Under the pieces are notes generated by a model, which saw only the letters and a list, made by a program, of their open reading frames with translations, was not told the origin of the DNA and made no database searches. From NCBI GenBank assembly GCA_937958885.1, contig CALGMT010000014.1:1-61193 (forward strand): a DNA stretch of 61,193 nucleotides, given 5' to 3'. This document shows, piece by piece, positions 17,090-25,340 of this stretch. Both the position numbers and the translations under genes were made by a program. Within the stretch, counting starts at the first letter, position 1, and every line of letters starts with the position of its first letter. Source of the DNA: an uncultured bacterium. Lineage in GTDB: Bacteria > Verrucomicrobiota > Kiritimatiellia > CAIVKH01.

Positions 17090-18600
17090 TGCGCCCGTTC
17101 CTGTTGCTGCTCGCGTTCGCGACACTGCCGTATGCGCCGGGCCTCTTCCACGAATTCGTCTATGACGACCACGGCGCGCTCGTCGAGAACCGCTTCTGGA
17201 CCGAGCCGGACGCGTGGCGGCGCGTGTTGACATTCCAGACCTTTCGCGATCCGCGCGTGCTCGACGGGCAGCGTCCGACCCTGTTGCTGTCCGTGTTGCT
17301 CGACCGCGCGCTCGGCGCGCGCGCGGCGTGGCAGTTCCGGATCACGAACCTCGCGTTGCACGCAGTGTGCGCCCTGCTGCTCTACAGATGGCTCGTCGGC
17401 GTCCTGCGGCGCGCGGGCGATCCCGCCGCGCGCGCCCGCGCGTTTTTTGCGGGGCTCGTGTTTGCGGCGCATCCGCTCGCGTCCGAAGCCGTGCAGGTCC
17501 CATCCTACCGCGAGGACCTGCTGGCGCTAGGCTGGATGCTCGCCGCGCTCGCGCTGGCGCCGGTGCGGCGCGCTGCCGTGCGTGCGCCGCTGCAAGTCCT
17601 TTGCGCGTTGCTCGCGCTCGGCGCGAAGGAAAGCGCCGTTGCGCTCCCCGTCCTCCTCGCGCTCGCAGGGTGGTGTTTTCCAAGCGAGCGCCCCGCGCCG
17701 CGGCGACAGTGGACAGAGTTGGCCATCGGCATTGCGCTCGCGGCGGCGTGGTTCGCGTTTGCGTTTGCCGTGCGCCCTGCACAGGCGCTGGGCGCGCAGT
17801 GGAACGGACTCGCGCTTCGGCCGCCGGAGAATCTGTGGACCGCGCCCTCGCTGTTCGTGCGCTACCTCAAGTTGCTCGTCGCGCCGTGGCCGCTCTGCGC
17901 CGATCGCGTGATCGAAGCGGTCTCGACGCCGACCTCGTTCGCGTTCCTCCTGCCGCTGGCGCTCGCCGTCGCGCTGGCGGCGCTGGGTCTCCTCGCGCGC
18001 CCGCGCGCGCCGCTCGTCGCGCTGGGCATCGGCTGGCTGTTCATCGCCTTCGCGCCGGTCTCCAACCTGATTCCGCTCTTCAATCCATTCGCCGACCGCT
18101 ACGCCTATGCGATGGTCGCGGGATTCGCGGTTCTCGCCGCCGCGTTGCCCCCCGCGGATCGCGTGGTGCGGCGCGGCCTGATCGCGCTCGTCATCGCGTA
18201 TGTCCTGTTGCTGCAACTGCGGCTGCCCGACTGGCGCAACGATGAGCATCTCTGGAGCGCAACGCTGCGCGTCGAACCGCGCAGCGCACGCGCCCACACC
18301 GGCCTCGGCCTCGCCGCGCTCGCGCGCGGCGATGCGGCGGCCGCCGCGGGCTTCTTCGCGCGCGCCGATGCGCTCAATCCCCGGGATGTCTCCGCGCTGG
18401 TCAACCTCGCGATCATCGACGGACGCCGCGGCGACCACGCCGCCGCCGCGACGCGTCTGGAAGAGGCCGTCCGCCGCCGCCCCGACAAACCCGAAGCGTG
18501 GGCGAACCTTGCCGTTGCCTACGAACTGCTCGGCCGCCGCGAGGAGGCCCTCGTCGCCGCCGACCGCGCGAAACAGGCAGACCCGCTGGGCCGCTATTGA
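17089..18600 (+). CDS. Multi-pass membrane protein with C-terminal TPRs, TMTC-like
   Basis: A 503-residue protein with about ten hydrophobic helices and three or four tetratricopeptide repeats after residue 390. The N-terminal loop FHEFVYDDHGALVENRFW, with its paired acidic residues, and the order of membrane region then TPRs match TMTC/DUF1736-type proteins of the GT-C glycosyltransferase fold. Eukaryotic TMTCs transfer O-mannose; bacterial relatives are mostly uncharacterised. A glycosyltransferase role is inference. The start overlaps the era stop by 1 nt. Confidence 0.65.
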   Translation: MRPFLLLLAFATLPYAPGLFHEFVYDDHGALVENRFWTEPDAWRRVLTFQTFRDPRVLDGQRPTLLLSVLLDRALGARAAWQFRITNLALHAVCALLLYRWLVGVLRRAGDPAARARAFFAGLVFAAHPLASEAVQVPSYREDLLALGWMLAALALAPVRRAAVRAPLQVLCALLALGAKESAVALPVLLALAGWCFPSERPAPRRQWTELAIGIALAAAWFAFAFAVRPAQALGAQWNGLALRPPENLWTAPSLFVRYLKLLVAPWPLCADRVIEAVSTPTSFAFLLPLALAVALAALGLLARPRAPLVALGIGWLFIAFAPVSNLIPLFNPFADRYAYAMVAGFAVLAAALPPADRVVRRGLIALVIAYVLLLQLRLPDWRNDEHLWSATLRVEPRSARAHTGLGLAALARGDAAAAAGFFARADALNPRDVSALVNLAIIDGRRGDHAAAATRLEEAVRRRPDKPEAWANLAVAYELLGRREEALVAADRAKQADPLGRY

Positions 18601-18640
18601 GAGCAAGCAGTCGAACCTCCGCCAATCCGCAAAAAACGTC

Positions 18641-18668
18641 TTTACAATTCCGATTATCCCGATAGATT
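18641..18668 (+). promoter_or_regulatory. Candidate promoter of the sulfate assimilation operon
   Basis: TTTACA (18641-18646) and TAGATT (18663-18668) are 16 bp apart in the short AT-rich gap before cysH. The transcript would start only about 5 nt before the ATG at 18680, and no Shine-Dalgarno is visible. The signal is weak. Confidence 0.3.
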
Positions 18669-18679
18669 TAGTAGTCATT

Positions 18680-19396
18680 ATGAATAACGAATGGGTTGGC
18701 GTAGATTTGACGGATGCGCGGGCGGTGCTGGAGCGCGCGTTGGAGCTGTATCACCCGCGCATTGCGCTCGCGTCGAGTTTCAGCCTCGAAGATGCCGTGG
18801 CGCTCGACATCCTGATGAGCATCCGAAAGGACGCGCGGGTCTTTGCGCTGGATACAGGTCGGCTCAACCCGGAAACCTACGAGTGCGCCGAGGCATTGCG
18901 CCGACGGTACGGCGTCCGGATCGAGTGGTATTTCCCCCGGCACGACGCCGTCGAGCAACTCGAGCGCGAGAAGGGGCTTTTTTCATTTAGAGAAAGCGTA
19001 GAAAACCGCAAGGAGTGCTGCGGCATCCGCAAGGTCGAGCCGCTTGAACGCGCGCTATCCTCGCTCGATGCCTGGATCACCGGCCTGCGACGCGAGCAGA
19101 GCGTGACGCGGACGGACCTGCAGCCGGTCGAAACGGACGCCGCTCACCAGAACATCGCCAAGATCAATCCGCTCGCCGGCTGGACGCTGCACGACGTGTG
19201 GACCTACGCGCGCGAAAAGCGGATCCCGTACAACCGGCTCTACGACATCGGCTACACCTCCATCGGCTGCGCCCCCTGCACCCGCGCGATCGAGCCCGGC
19301 GAGGACCAGCGCGCCGGACGCTGGTGGTGGGAGAACCCTGAACACAAAGAATGCGGTCTGCACATCAATATGCGTTCGTGGAGTCCGACGATTTGA
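18680..19396 (+). CDS. cysH: Assimilatory APS/PAPS reductase
   Basis: A 238-residue PAPS-reductase-family enzyme that reduces activated sulfate to sulfite. It has the PP-loop-like region ASSFSLEDAVALD, FALDTGRLNPETY, a CC pair in KECCGIRK and a CxxC in IGCAPCTR, then KECGLH near the end. The CC...CxxC set binds a [4Fe-4S] cluster and marks the APS-using type; this agrees with the lack of a CysC kinase domain in cysN. The ATG at 18680 fits the family N-terminus. It is the first gene of the sulfur operon. Confidence 0.93.
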   Translation: MNNEWVGVDLTDARAVLERALELYHPRIALASSFSLEDAVALDILMSIRKDARVFALDTGRLNPETYECAEALRRRYGVRIEWYFPRHDAVEQLEREKGLFSFRESVENRKECCGIRKVEPLERALSSLDAWITGLRREQSVTRTDLQPVETDAAHQNIAKINPLAGWTLHDVWTYAREKRIPYNRLYDIGYTSIGCAPCTRAIEPGEDQRAGRWWWENPEHKECGLHINMRSWSPTI

Positions 19397-19493
19397 GAAA
19401 CGGAAAACGGTAAACGGAAGACGGAAATACAGGCGCCGCGGCCGGCTTCCATGCTCTGTAAAAAGACTTTGCGGCGGCTTCCATGCTCTGTAA
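19397..19493. repeat. Composite repeat: ACGGAA tract plus two TTCCATGCT-type elements
   Basis: The cysH-cysD gap holds an ACGGAA-rich tract (19397-19430) and, 16 bases on, TTCCATGCTCTGTAAAAA (19447-19464) and TTCCATGCTCTGTAA (19479-19493), 32 bp apart. A further partial CTCTGTAATTTTT runs into the cysD start. The architecture is the same as at 1055-1155. Confidence 0.8.
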
Positions 19494-19514
19494 TTTCGCC
19501 ACTCTGTAATTTTT

Positions 19515-20414
19515 ATGAACTACCGGCTATCCCATATCGACGCGCTTGAGGCGGAGTCGATCTATATCCTGCGCGAGGTCGCCGCGGAGTTTCAGCGGCC
19601 GGTCCTGCTGTTCTCCGGCGGCAAGGACTCGATCTGCATGCTGAGGCTCGCGGAAAAGGCGTTCCGTCCCGCGAAGTTCCCGTTCCCGCTGATGCACATC
19701 GATACCGGCCACAATTTTCCCGAGTTGATCGACTTCCGCGACCGCCGCGCGGCGCAGCTCGGCGAGAAGCTCATCGTGCGCACGGTCGAGGACGCGATCG
19801 CGAAGGGCATCGCGCGCCCGACGCCGGGCGAATCGAGCCGCAACCGGCTGCAAACCCCCACTCTCCTCGCCGCAATCGAGGAGTTCAAATTCGATTGCGC
19901 CATCGGCGGGGCGCGGCGCGACGAGGAAAAGGCCCGCGCGAAGGAGCGCATCTTTTCGTTGCGCGACGCGTTCGGCCAGTGGGACCCGAAAAACCAGCGG
20001 CCGGAAATCTGGAACCTCTTCAACACGCGCATCAACCCCGGCGAGCACATGCGCGCGTTCCCGCTGAGCAACTGGACCGAGCTCGATGTCTGGCAATACA
20101 TCGACCGCGAAAAACTCGAAATCCCATCCATCTATTTCAGCCACCGCCGCCAGGTCGTCCGCCGCGACGGCCAGTGGCTGCCGGTGAGCGACCTGATCAC
20201 GCTCAAACCCGGCGAGGAAATCCGCGAACTCGATGTGCGCGTGCGCACGATCGGCGATATCTCCTGCACCGGCTGCGTCGAGTCGCCCGCGACCACCGTG
20301 CAGGACATCATCGCCGAGATCGCCGCCGCGAAGGTCACCGAGCGCGGCAGCCGCGCGGACGACAAGCGCTCGGAAACGTCAATGGAAGACCGCAAGCGGG
20401 AAGGCTATTTCTAA
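19515..20414 (+). CDS. cysD: Sulfate adenylyltransferase subunit 2
   Basis: The catalytic small subunit of ATP sulfurylase, which makes APS from sulfate and ATP. The 299 residues include the PP-loop LLFSGGKDSICML, HIDTGHNFPELIDFRD, the GGARRDEEKARAKERIFS segment and FPLSNWTELDVWQYI. It ends with a GCVESPA region and a basic tail ending GYF, the usual CysD end. Length and order are normal. cysN follows after 13 nt. No good Shine-Dalgarno is seen because the dispersed repeat occupies the leader. Confidence 0.96.
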   Translation: MNYRLSHIDALEAESIYILREVAAEFQRPVLLFSGGKDSICMLRLAEKAFRPAKFPFPLMHIDTGHNFPELIDFRDRRAAQLGEKLIVRTVEDAIAKGIARPTPGESSRNRLQTPTLLAAIEEFKFDCAIGGARRDEEKARAKERIFSLRDAFGQWDPKNQRPEIWNLFNTRINPGEHMRAFPLSNWTELDVWQYIDREKLEIPSIYFSHRRQVVRRDGQWLPVSDLITLKPGEEIRELDVRVRTIGDISCTGCVESPATTVQDIIAEIAAAKVTERGSRADDKRSETSMEDRKREGYF

Positions 20415-20427
20415 CGGAAGACGGAAC

Positions 20428-21744
20428 ATGTTCACCCACGCGCTCAACGAAAAATCCGAACTGCTCCGCTTCTCCACCTCCGGCAGCGTGGACGACGGCA
20501 AGAGCACGCTGATCGGGCGGCTGCTCTACGACACAAAACTGATCTTCGAGGACACGCTCGAAGCCCTCCAACGCTCGGCGGATATCACCGGCGAGGGCTC
20601 GATCAACCTCGCGAACCTGACCGACGGCCTCCGCGCGGAGCGCGAACAGGGCATCACGATCGACGTGGCTTACCGCTATTTCGCGACGCCGAACCGAAAA
20701 TTTATCGTCGCCGACACGCCGGGCCACATCCAATACACGCGGAACATGATCACCGGCGCGTCCACGGCCAACCTGTCGATCATCCTCGTGGATGCGCGGC
20801 AGGGCGTCGTCGAGCAGACGCGCCGCCACGCCTATATCGCGTCGATGCTGCGCATCCCGCACCTCGTCGTCTGCATCAACAAGATGGACCTCGTCGGATT
20901 CTCCGAGGAGGTCTTCAAGCGGATCCGCGAGGACTTCGAGCAGTTCGCGACGCGGCTGCACATTCGCGACATCGCGTTCATCCCCGTTTCCGCGCTGCTG
21001 GGCGACAACATCGTCGAGCACTCGAAGAACATGCCGTGGTATCCCGGCGCCCCGCTGCTGCGGCACCTCGAAGAGGTGTACATCGGCGCCGACCTCGACT
21101 TGAGCGACCCGCGCTTTCCCGTGCAGTACGTCGTCCGCCCGCGCGACGACCGCTATCACGACTTTCGCGGACTCGCCGGCCAGATCGCCGGCGGCGTGTT
21201 CAAGGTGGGCGACGCGGTCAAGGCGCTGCCGAGCGGCAAGACCTCGCGGATCGTCGCGATTCACACCTACGACGGGCCGGTCGAACAGGCCTTCAACCCG
21301 ATGTCGGTTCAACTGCTGCTCGCGGACGACCTCGACATCAGCCGCGGCGATATGCTGGTGCGGCCGGACAATCTGCCCTACGTCGGAACGGACTTCGAAG
21401 CGCGCATCTGCTGGATGAGCGAAGAGGCGCTGATGCCGAACCGCAAATACGCGATCCGGCACACCACGCGGATGACGCGCTGCATCGTGCGCGAAATCAA
21501 GTCGCGCTTCGATTTCGGCACGCTGCTCCCGCAGCGCCCCGCACCGCAGCTCGCGCTGAACGACATCGGGCGCATCGCGTTAAAGACAATGGTCCCGCTC
21601 TGCTTCGACCCCTATGAGCGCAACCGCTACACGGGGAGTTTCATCCTGATCGACGAAGCGACCAACGCCACGGTCGCCGCCGGCATGATTCAGGAACCGC
21701 CAAAATCCGTCCCCGGCACGGACGAGGCGGAGTACATTATCTGA
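20428..21744 (+). CDS. cysN: Sulfate adenylyltransferase subunit 1 (GTPase)
   Basis: The GTPase subunit that powers APS formation by CysD. The 438 residues show GSVDDGKSTLIGRLL, an EREQGITIDVAYR switch region, DTPGHIQYTRNM and CINKMDLV, followed by two translation-factor-like beta domains. No APS-kinase domain is fused at the C-terminus, consistent with direct APS reduction by cysH. I place the start at the ATG at 20428, which gives the family N-terminus; longer in-frame extensions read through the cysD gene. Confidence 0.95.
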   Translation: MFTHALNEKSELLRFSTSGSVDDGKSTLIGRLLYDTKLIFEDTLEALQRSADITGEGSINLANLTDGLRAEREQGITIDVAYRYFATPNRKFIVADTPGHIQYTRNMITGASTANLSIILVDARQGVVEQTRRHAYIASMLRIPHLVVCINKMDLVGFSEEVFKRIREDFEQFATRLHIRDIAFIPVSALLGDNIVEHSKNMPWYPGAPLLRHLEEVYIGADLDLSDPRFPVQYVVRPRDDRYHDFRGLAGQIAGGVFKVGDAVKALPSGKTSRIVAIHTYDGPVEQAFNPMSVQLLLADDLDISRGDMLVRPDNLPYVGTDFEARICWMSEEALMPNRKYAIRHTTRMTRCIVREIKSRFDFGTLLPQRPAPQLALNDIGRIALKTMVPLCFDPYERNRYTGSFILIDEATNATVAAGMIQEPPKSVPGTDEAEYII

Positions 21745-21779
21745 CCCCCGCGCGCGGACGCGCGCTGCGCGAATGCACC

Positions 21780-22469
21780 ATGAGCCAGGAACCTTCTCCT
21801 CCGGCACGGCTGGCGCCCCCCGGCGCGGCGCGCTACAAGGCGTTCCCCGTCGCGTGGGTCGCGACCTGCCGCAAGCTGTTGGTGATCGGCGGCGGATTCG
21901 AGACGGAGGCGCGGATCCGGCATGCGCTCGCGTTCGACTGGCGCGAAATCCACGTCGTCGCGCGCGCGCTCACGCCGGAGCTGCGCGCCTTCGCCCGCGC
22001 GGACCTGCGCGTGAGCCTGCACGAGCGGCTGTGTACGGAGGACGACGTCGCCTATGCGGATTTCGTACTCGAGGATTGCGGCGATCCGGTCTTCGCGCAC
22101 CGCATCGCAGATTGGTGCGCGCAACACGGCAAACCGATCAACGCGTGCGACAAACCGGACTTGTGCGACCTGTTTTACGTGTCCCTCGTTCCGCTGGGCC
22201 CGATGATCCTCGGGATCAGCAGCGGCGGCGACGCCCCGGCCGTCTCCGCCGCGCTGCGGCGCTGGCTGGAGGCGAACGTGAGCCCCGGCTGGGCCATGGC
22301 CGCCCGCGTGATGGGCGACCTGCGGCGCGCGTTGCCGGGTGGACAGGCCCGCATGGCTGTGCTAAAGAGTATTGCTCGCCATCCGTCATTTGCGGACATC
22401 GTGGTCCGAAATGACGAGGCGGCGTTGAGGACCCTGATCGAGGATGAACTTCGTCGGATGCCAGCTTGA
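21780..22469 (+). CDS. Precorrin-2 dehydrogenase/sirohydrochlorin ferrochelatase (Met8/CysG-N type)
   Basis: A 229-residue protein for the last two steps of siroheme synthesis: NAD-dependent oxidation of precorrin-2 and iron insertion. It has the opening FPVAWVATCRKLLVIGGG (Rossmann glycine loop), a conserved NACDKPDLCDLFYVSLV segment, and ISSGGDAPAVSAALRRWLE, the family order. The ATG at 21780 gives a longer N-terminus than usual, and an internal start is possible. It overlaps the HemA-like gene by 26 nt. The position after cysN indicates supply of siroheme for sulfite reductase. Confidence 0.85.
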   Translation: MSQEPSPPARLAPPGAARYKAFPVAWVATCRKLLVIGGGFETEARIRHALAFDWREIHVVARALTPELRAFARADLRVSLHERLCTEDDVAYADFVLEDCGDPVFAHRIADWCAQHGKPINACDKPDLCDLFYVSLVPLGPMILGISSGGDAPAVSAALRRWLEANVSPGWAMAARVMGDLRRALPGGQARMAVLKSIARHPSFADIVVRNDEAALRTLIEDELRRMPA

Positions 22470-23337
22470 ACTCGTCGCGCCGCAGGCGCGCGAAACGATC
22501 GTCAATCGCCTGCGCCGGTCCGCGACGCCGTTGCTGGTTCTCGACACCTGCCAGCGGCTCGAGACGTTCGGGTTCGATATCCCGGCGATCGATTCCGCGC
22601 AGCCGGTCCGCACCTGGCAGGCGCGCGAGGCATTCGAACGGCTCGCGCGCATCGCGGCAGGCCTCGAAAGCCGGATTCTCGGCGAGCTCGAAGTGATCGG
22701 CCAGGTCCGCTCGGCCTATAAACTGTTCCGCGACGCGGGCGGAGCCGGCTGCAGCGTGTTGGATCGTATCTTCCAGGATGCGCTCGCGCTGGCGCGCGAG
22801 GCCCGCCGCGAAAGCGGCATCGACAAGAATCTGACCTCGTTGAGCGGGATCGCCGCGCGCACGCTGCTGGACCGCGTGCACGCGGGCGCGCATCTCGCCG
22901 TGGTCGGCGCGGGCTCGCTCGCCGCCGCGACCGCGCGCTACCTGACCAAACGCGGCAACTGCCCCATCCGCATCGCGAGCCGATGCCCCCAAAACGCCGT
23001 CTCGCTGGCGGTCGAACTCGGCGGATTCGGAACGGGTCTCGACGACATCGCATACTTGTTTCACGGCGTGAGCGGCATCGTCACCGCCACCGCCGCTCCG
23101 CACCCGCTCGTCTTCGCGCACCACCTCGCCGACGCCGCGCGCCCGCTCACCATTGTGGACCTCGGCGTGCCGGCCGACTGCCACCCGGATGTCGCCGCGC
23201 TGCCGGACGTCGACTACGTCGGCCTCCGCGAGATCGAGTCCAAGGCGCAGATCAACACCGACGAGCGGCGCCGGCGCGCGGAGATCGCCGCGCGCCTTAT
23301 CCACGACGGAGCCCAGGCGTGGACGCCCCGCGTCTGA
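22444..23337 (+). CDS. Short glutamyl-tRNA reductase-like protein
   Basis: A 297-residue HemA homologue; normal HemA is about 420. Glutamyl-tRNA reductase makes glutamate semialdehyde, the first step to tetrapyrroles. The nucleophilic cysteine is kept (C36 in VLDTCQRLE), as are GLESRILGELEVIGQVRSAY, the Rossmann loop AVVGAGSLAAATA and VDLGVPADCHPDV. The protein ends just after the NADPH domain, so the spinal helix and C-terminal dimerisation domain are missing, and the region before C36 is about 15 residues short. Whether it is active is open. It overlaps both neighbours, in the order expected for a siroheme operon. Confidence 0.8.
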   Translation: MNFVGCQLELVAPQARETIVNRLRRSATPLLVLDTCQRLETFGFDIPAIDSAQPVRTWQAREAFERLARIAAGLESRILGELEVIGQVRSAYKLFRDAGGAGCSVLDRIFQDALALAREARRESGIDKNLTSLSGIAARTLLDRVHAGAHLAVVGAGSLAAATARYLTKRGNCPIRIASRCPQNAVSLAVELGGFGTGLDDIAYLFHGVSGIVTATAAPHPLVFAHHLADAARPLTIVDLGVPADCHPDVAALPDVDYVGLREIESKAQINTDERRRRAEIAARLIHDGAQAWTPRV

Positions 23338-25340
23338 TCGTCATCTCCCGCGCCAGCCGGCTCGCCCGCGTTCAAACCGAGGAAGCGCTTCACGCGATCC
23401 GTCCTCTGCTGCCCGAACAGACGTGCGTAGAGGTGCGCACCCTCGAAACGCCTGGCGATCGCGATCTGCGCACACCGCTGACCGATCCCGCCGTGCCGGA
23501 CGATTTCTTCACGCGCGACCTCGACCGCGCCCTGCTCGATGGGCAGGCCGATCTGGCGGTTCATTCCGCGAAGGACCTGCCGCAGCGGCCCGTGCCCGGC
23601 CTCGCCCTCGCCGCGCTCCTGCCCGCGCGCGACATTCGCGAGGCGCTCGTCGTGCGGCGCGATCTCGATCCCGAGCGCGTCGCGGTGATCGGCACGAGCA
23701 GCCCGCGGCGGGAGGCGGAAATACGCAAGCTCTACCCCGCCGCCGTTTTGAAGCCCTTGCGCGGCACGATCGAACAGCGATTGAAGCAGCTCGACGCAGG
23801 CGAGTTTGACGCGCTCATCATGGCCGCGTGCGCGCTGGAGCGCCTCGGCCTCGCGGCGCGCATCACGCGATTCCTGCCCTTCGAACCGGTGCCGCAACAA
23901 GGCCGTCTCGCATTGGTGGTGCGCGCGGACAATCGCGCGATGATCGAGCGCCTGCGCGCGCTCGATGTGCGCCGAACCGCGGGACTCGTTGCGCTGGTCG
24001 GCTGCCCCGCGGAATACGATCTGATCTCGCATCGCGCGGAAGCGTATCTGAGGCGCGCGGACATCATTTTGCACGACCGCCTCGTGCCGGACGAGGCGCT
24101 CGCGCGCTACGCGGATCGCCTCGTATCCGTCGGCAAAACCGGCGGCGGTCCGTCCACCCCGCAGTTGGACATCCATCGGCGCATGCTGCACGAGGCGGAG
24201 TCGGGCAAGCTCGTTGTGCGTCTGCACGGCGGCGACCCCGGCATCTACGGCCATCTCGGCGATGAAATCGAGTTCCTGTCGCAGTGGAACATTCGCTTCG
24301 ACGTGGTACCTGCGCTCACCGCCGCGCAAGTCGCCGCCGCCCACGCGCACGCGCCGCTGACGCACCGCGGACACAACCATCGTATCACGCTGGCCACCGC
24401 CCGGCCGGGCGCGGGGTTTGAGGATGCTCCGTTCACCGGCCCCGACGTCGGGCCGCTCGCGATTTATATGGGCGTGCAGAGCGCCGCCGAGGTCGCCGCG
24501 AAATTGCGCGCGGCCGGCTGGCCGGATGACGCCTCCGTGCTCGCCTCCGAGCGGATCGGTTATTCCGACGAGCGGATGCGGTGGCTTGCGCTTGCCGACG
24601 TCCCGCGCGAGACGTTCGACACCCCCGCGACCTTTCTCATCGGCCTGCGCGCGCTGCCGCCGCCGCGCTACACGCTCTTCACCGGCACGGACCCGGAGCA
24701 TTTCCTCGCGCACGGTCCGCTGTTGAATTGGCCGCTGATCCGCTTGGAATCCCTCGCGCTGGACGACCGGATCGCCGCGCTTGCGGAAACGCTTCCCGTT
24801 GTGCGCGGCGTGTTGTTTCCCTCCCGATTTGCGGTGCACAGCTTCATGGAAGCGCTGCTCGCGCGCGCGGATGCCCGCGCGTTGAACGGCAAGCGCCTGC
24901 TCGCCGTCGGGCCGGCCACGGAAAACGAATTGCGCGGCTACGGCCTGCGCGCGGACGGCGCGGCGGACACGCTCGGCGGTGTGCGCCGCCTGACCGAGCG
25001 CCTTGCCGGCGATTGCGCCGGGCGCTATCTCTATCCCTGCTCCGACGCCGCGCCGCAGCAGCAGCGCATGGATGCGCTGCGCGCGCACGGCATCGAACTC
25101 GCGCCGCGCGTATTTTATCGCAACGTCCGCGCGCCCGCGCGCCCGCTGCCGCGCCTCCCCTTTTCGCGCGTGCTGTTCACCAGCACCACGACCGTGCGCG
25201 CCTATTTCGAGCAGCATCCGGAAGAGCGAGCCGCGGAACGAGAGTGGCTCGCGGTCGGACCCTCCACGCTCGAGGCGCTCGAAGCGCTCGACTTGACCGC
25301 AACGACCATCCCCACCCCGCCGGAGAAAACGCACCTATGA
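23319..25340 (+). CDS. HemC-CobA-HemD fusion with HemC lacking its cofactor domain
   Basis: A 673-residue fusion. Residues 5-220 are hydroxymethylbilane synthase domains 1 and 2 with R11, S13, K85, D86 (VHSAKDLP), R131, R132, R149 and R155, the active-site set. The chain then passes directly into an uroporphyrinogen-III C-methyltransferase region (about 222-455: LRRADIILHDRLV, GGDPGIYG, LAIYMGVQSAAEV) and a HemD-like uroporphyrinogen-III synthase (about 460-665: FTSTTTVRAYFEQ, VGPSTLEAL). HemC domain 3, which carries the dipyrromethane cysteine, is absent. The methyltransferase GAGPGD loop is also changed, to GCPAEYD. The GTG start at 23319 has GGAG 8 nt upstream and overlaps the HemA-like gene. 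Confidence 0.85.
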   Translation: MDAPRLIVISRASRLARVQTEEALHAIRPLLPEQTCVEVRTLETPGDRDLRTPLTDPAVPDDFFTRDLDRALLDGQADLAVHSAKDLPQRPVPGLALAALLPARDIREALVVRRDLDPERVAVIGTSSPRREAEIRKLYPAAVLKPLRGTIEQRLKQLDAGEFDALIMAACALERLGLAARITRFLPFEPVPQQGRLALVVRADNRAMIERLRALDVRRTAGLVALVGCPAEYDLISHRAEAYLRRADIILHDRLVPDEALARYADRLVSVGKTGGGPSTPQLDIHRRMLHEAESGKLVVRLHGGDPGIYGHLGDEIEFLSQWNIRFDVVPALTAAQVAAAHAHAPLTHRGHNHRITLATARPGAGFEDAPFTGPDVGPLAIYMGVQSAAEVAAKLRAAGWPDDASVLASERIGYSDERMRWLALADVPRETFDTPATFLIGLRALPPPRYTLFTGTDPEHFLAHGPLLNWPLIRLESLALDDRIAALAETLPVVRGVLFPSRFAVHSFMEALLARADARALNGKRLLAVGPATENELRGYGLRADGAADTLGGVRRLTERLAGDCAGRYLYPCSDAAPQQQRMDALRAHGIELAPRVFYRNVRAPARPLPRLPFSRVLFTSTTTVRAYFEQHPEERAAEREWLAVGPSTLEALEALDLTATTIPTPPEKTHL

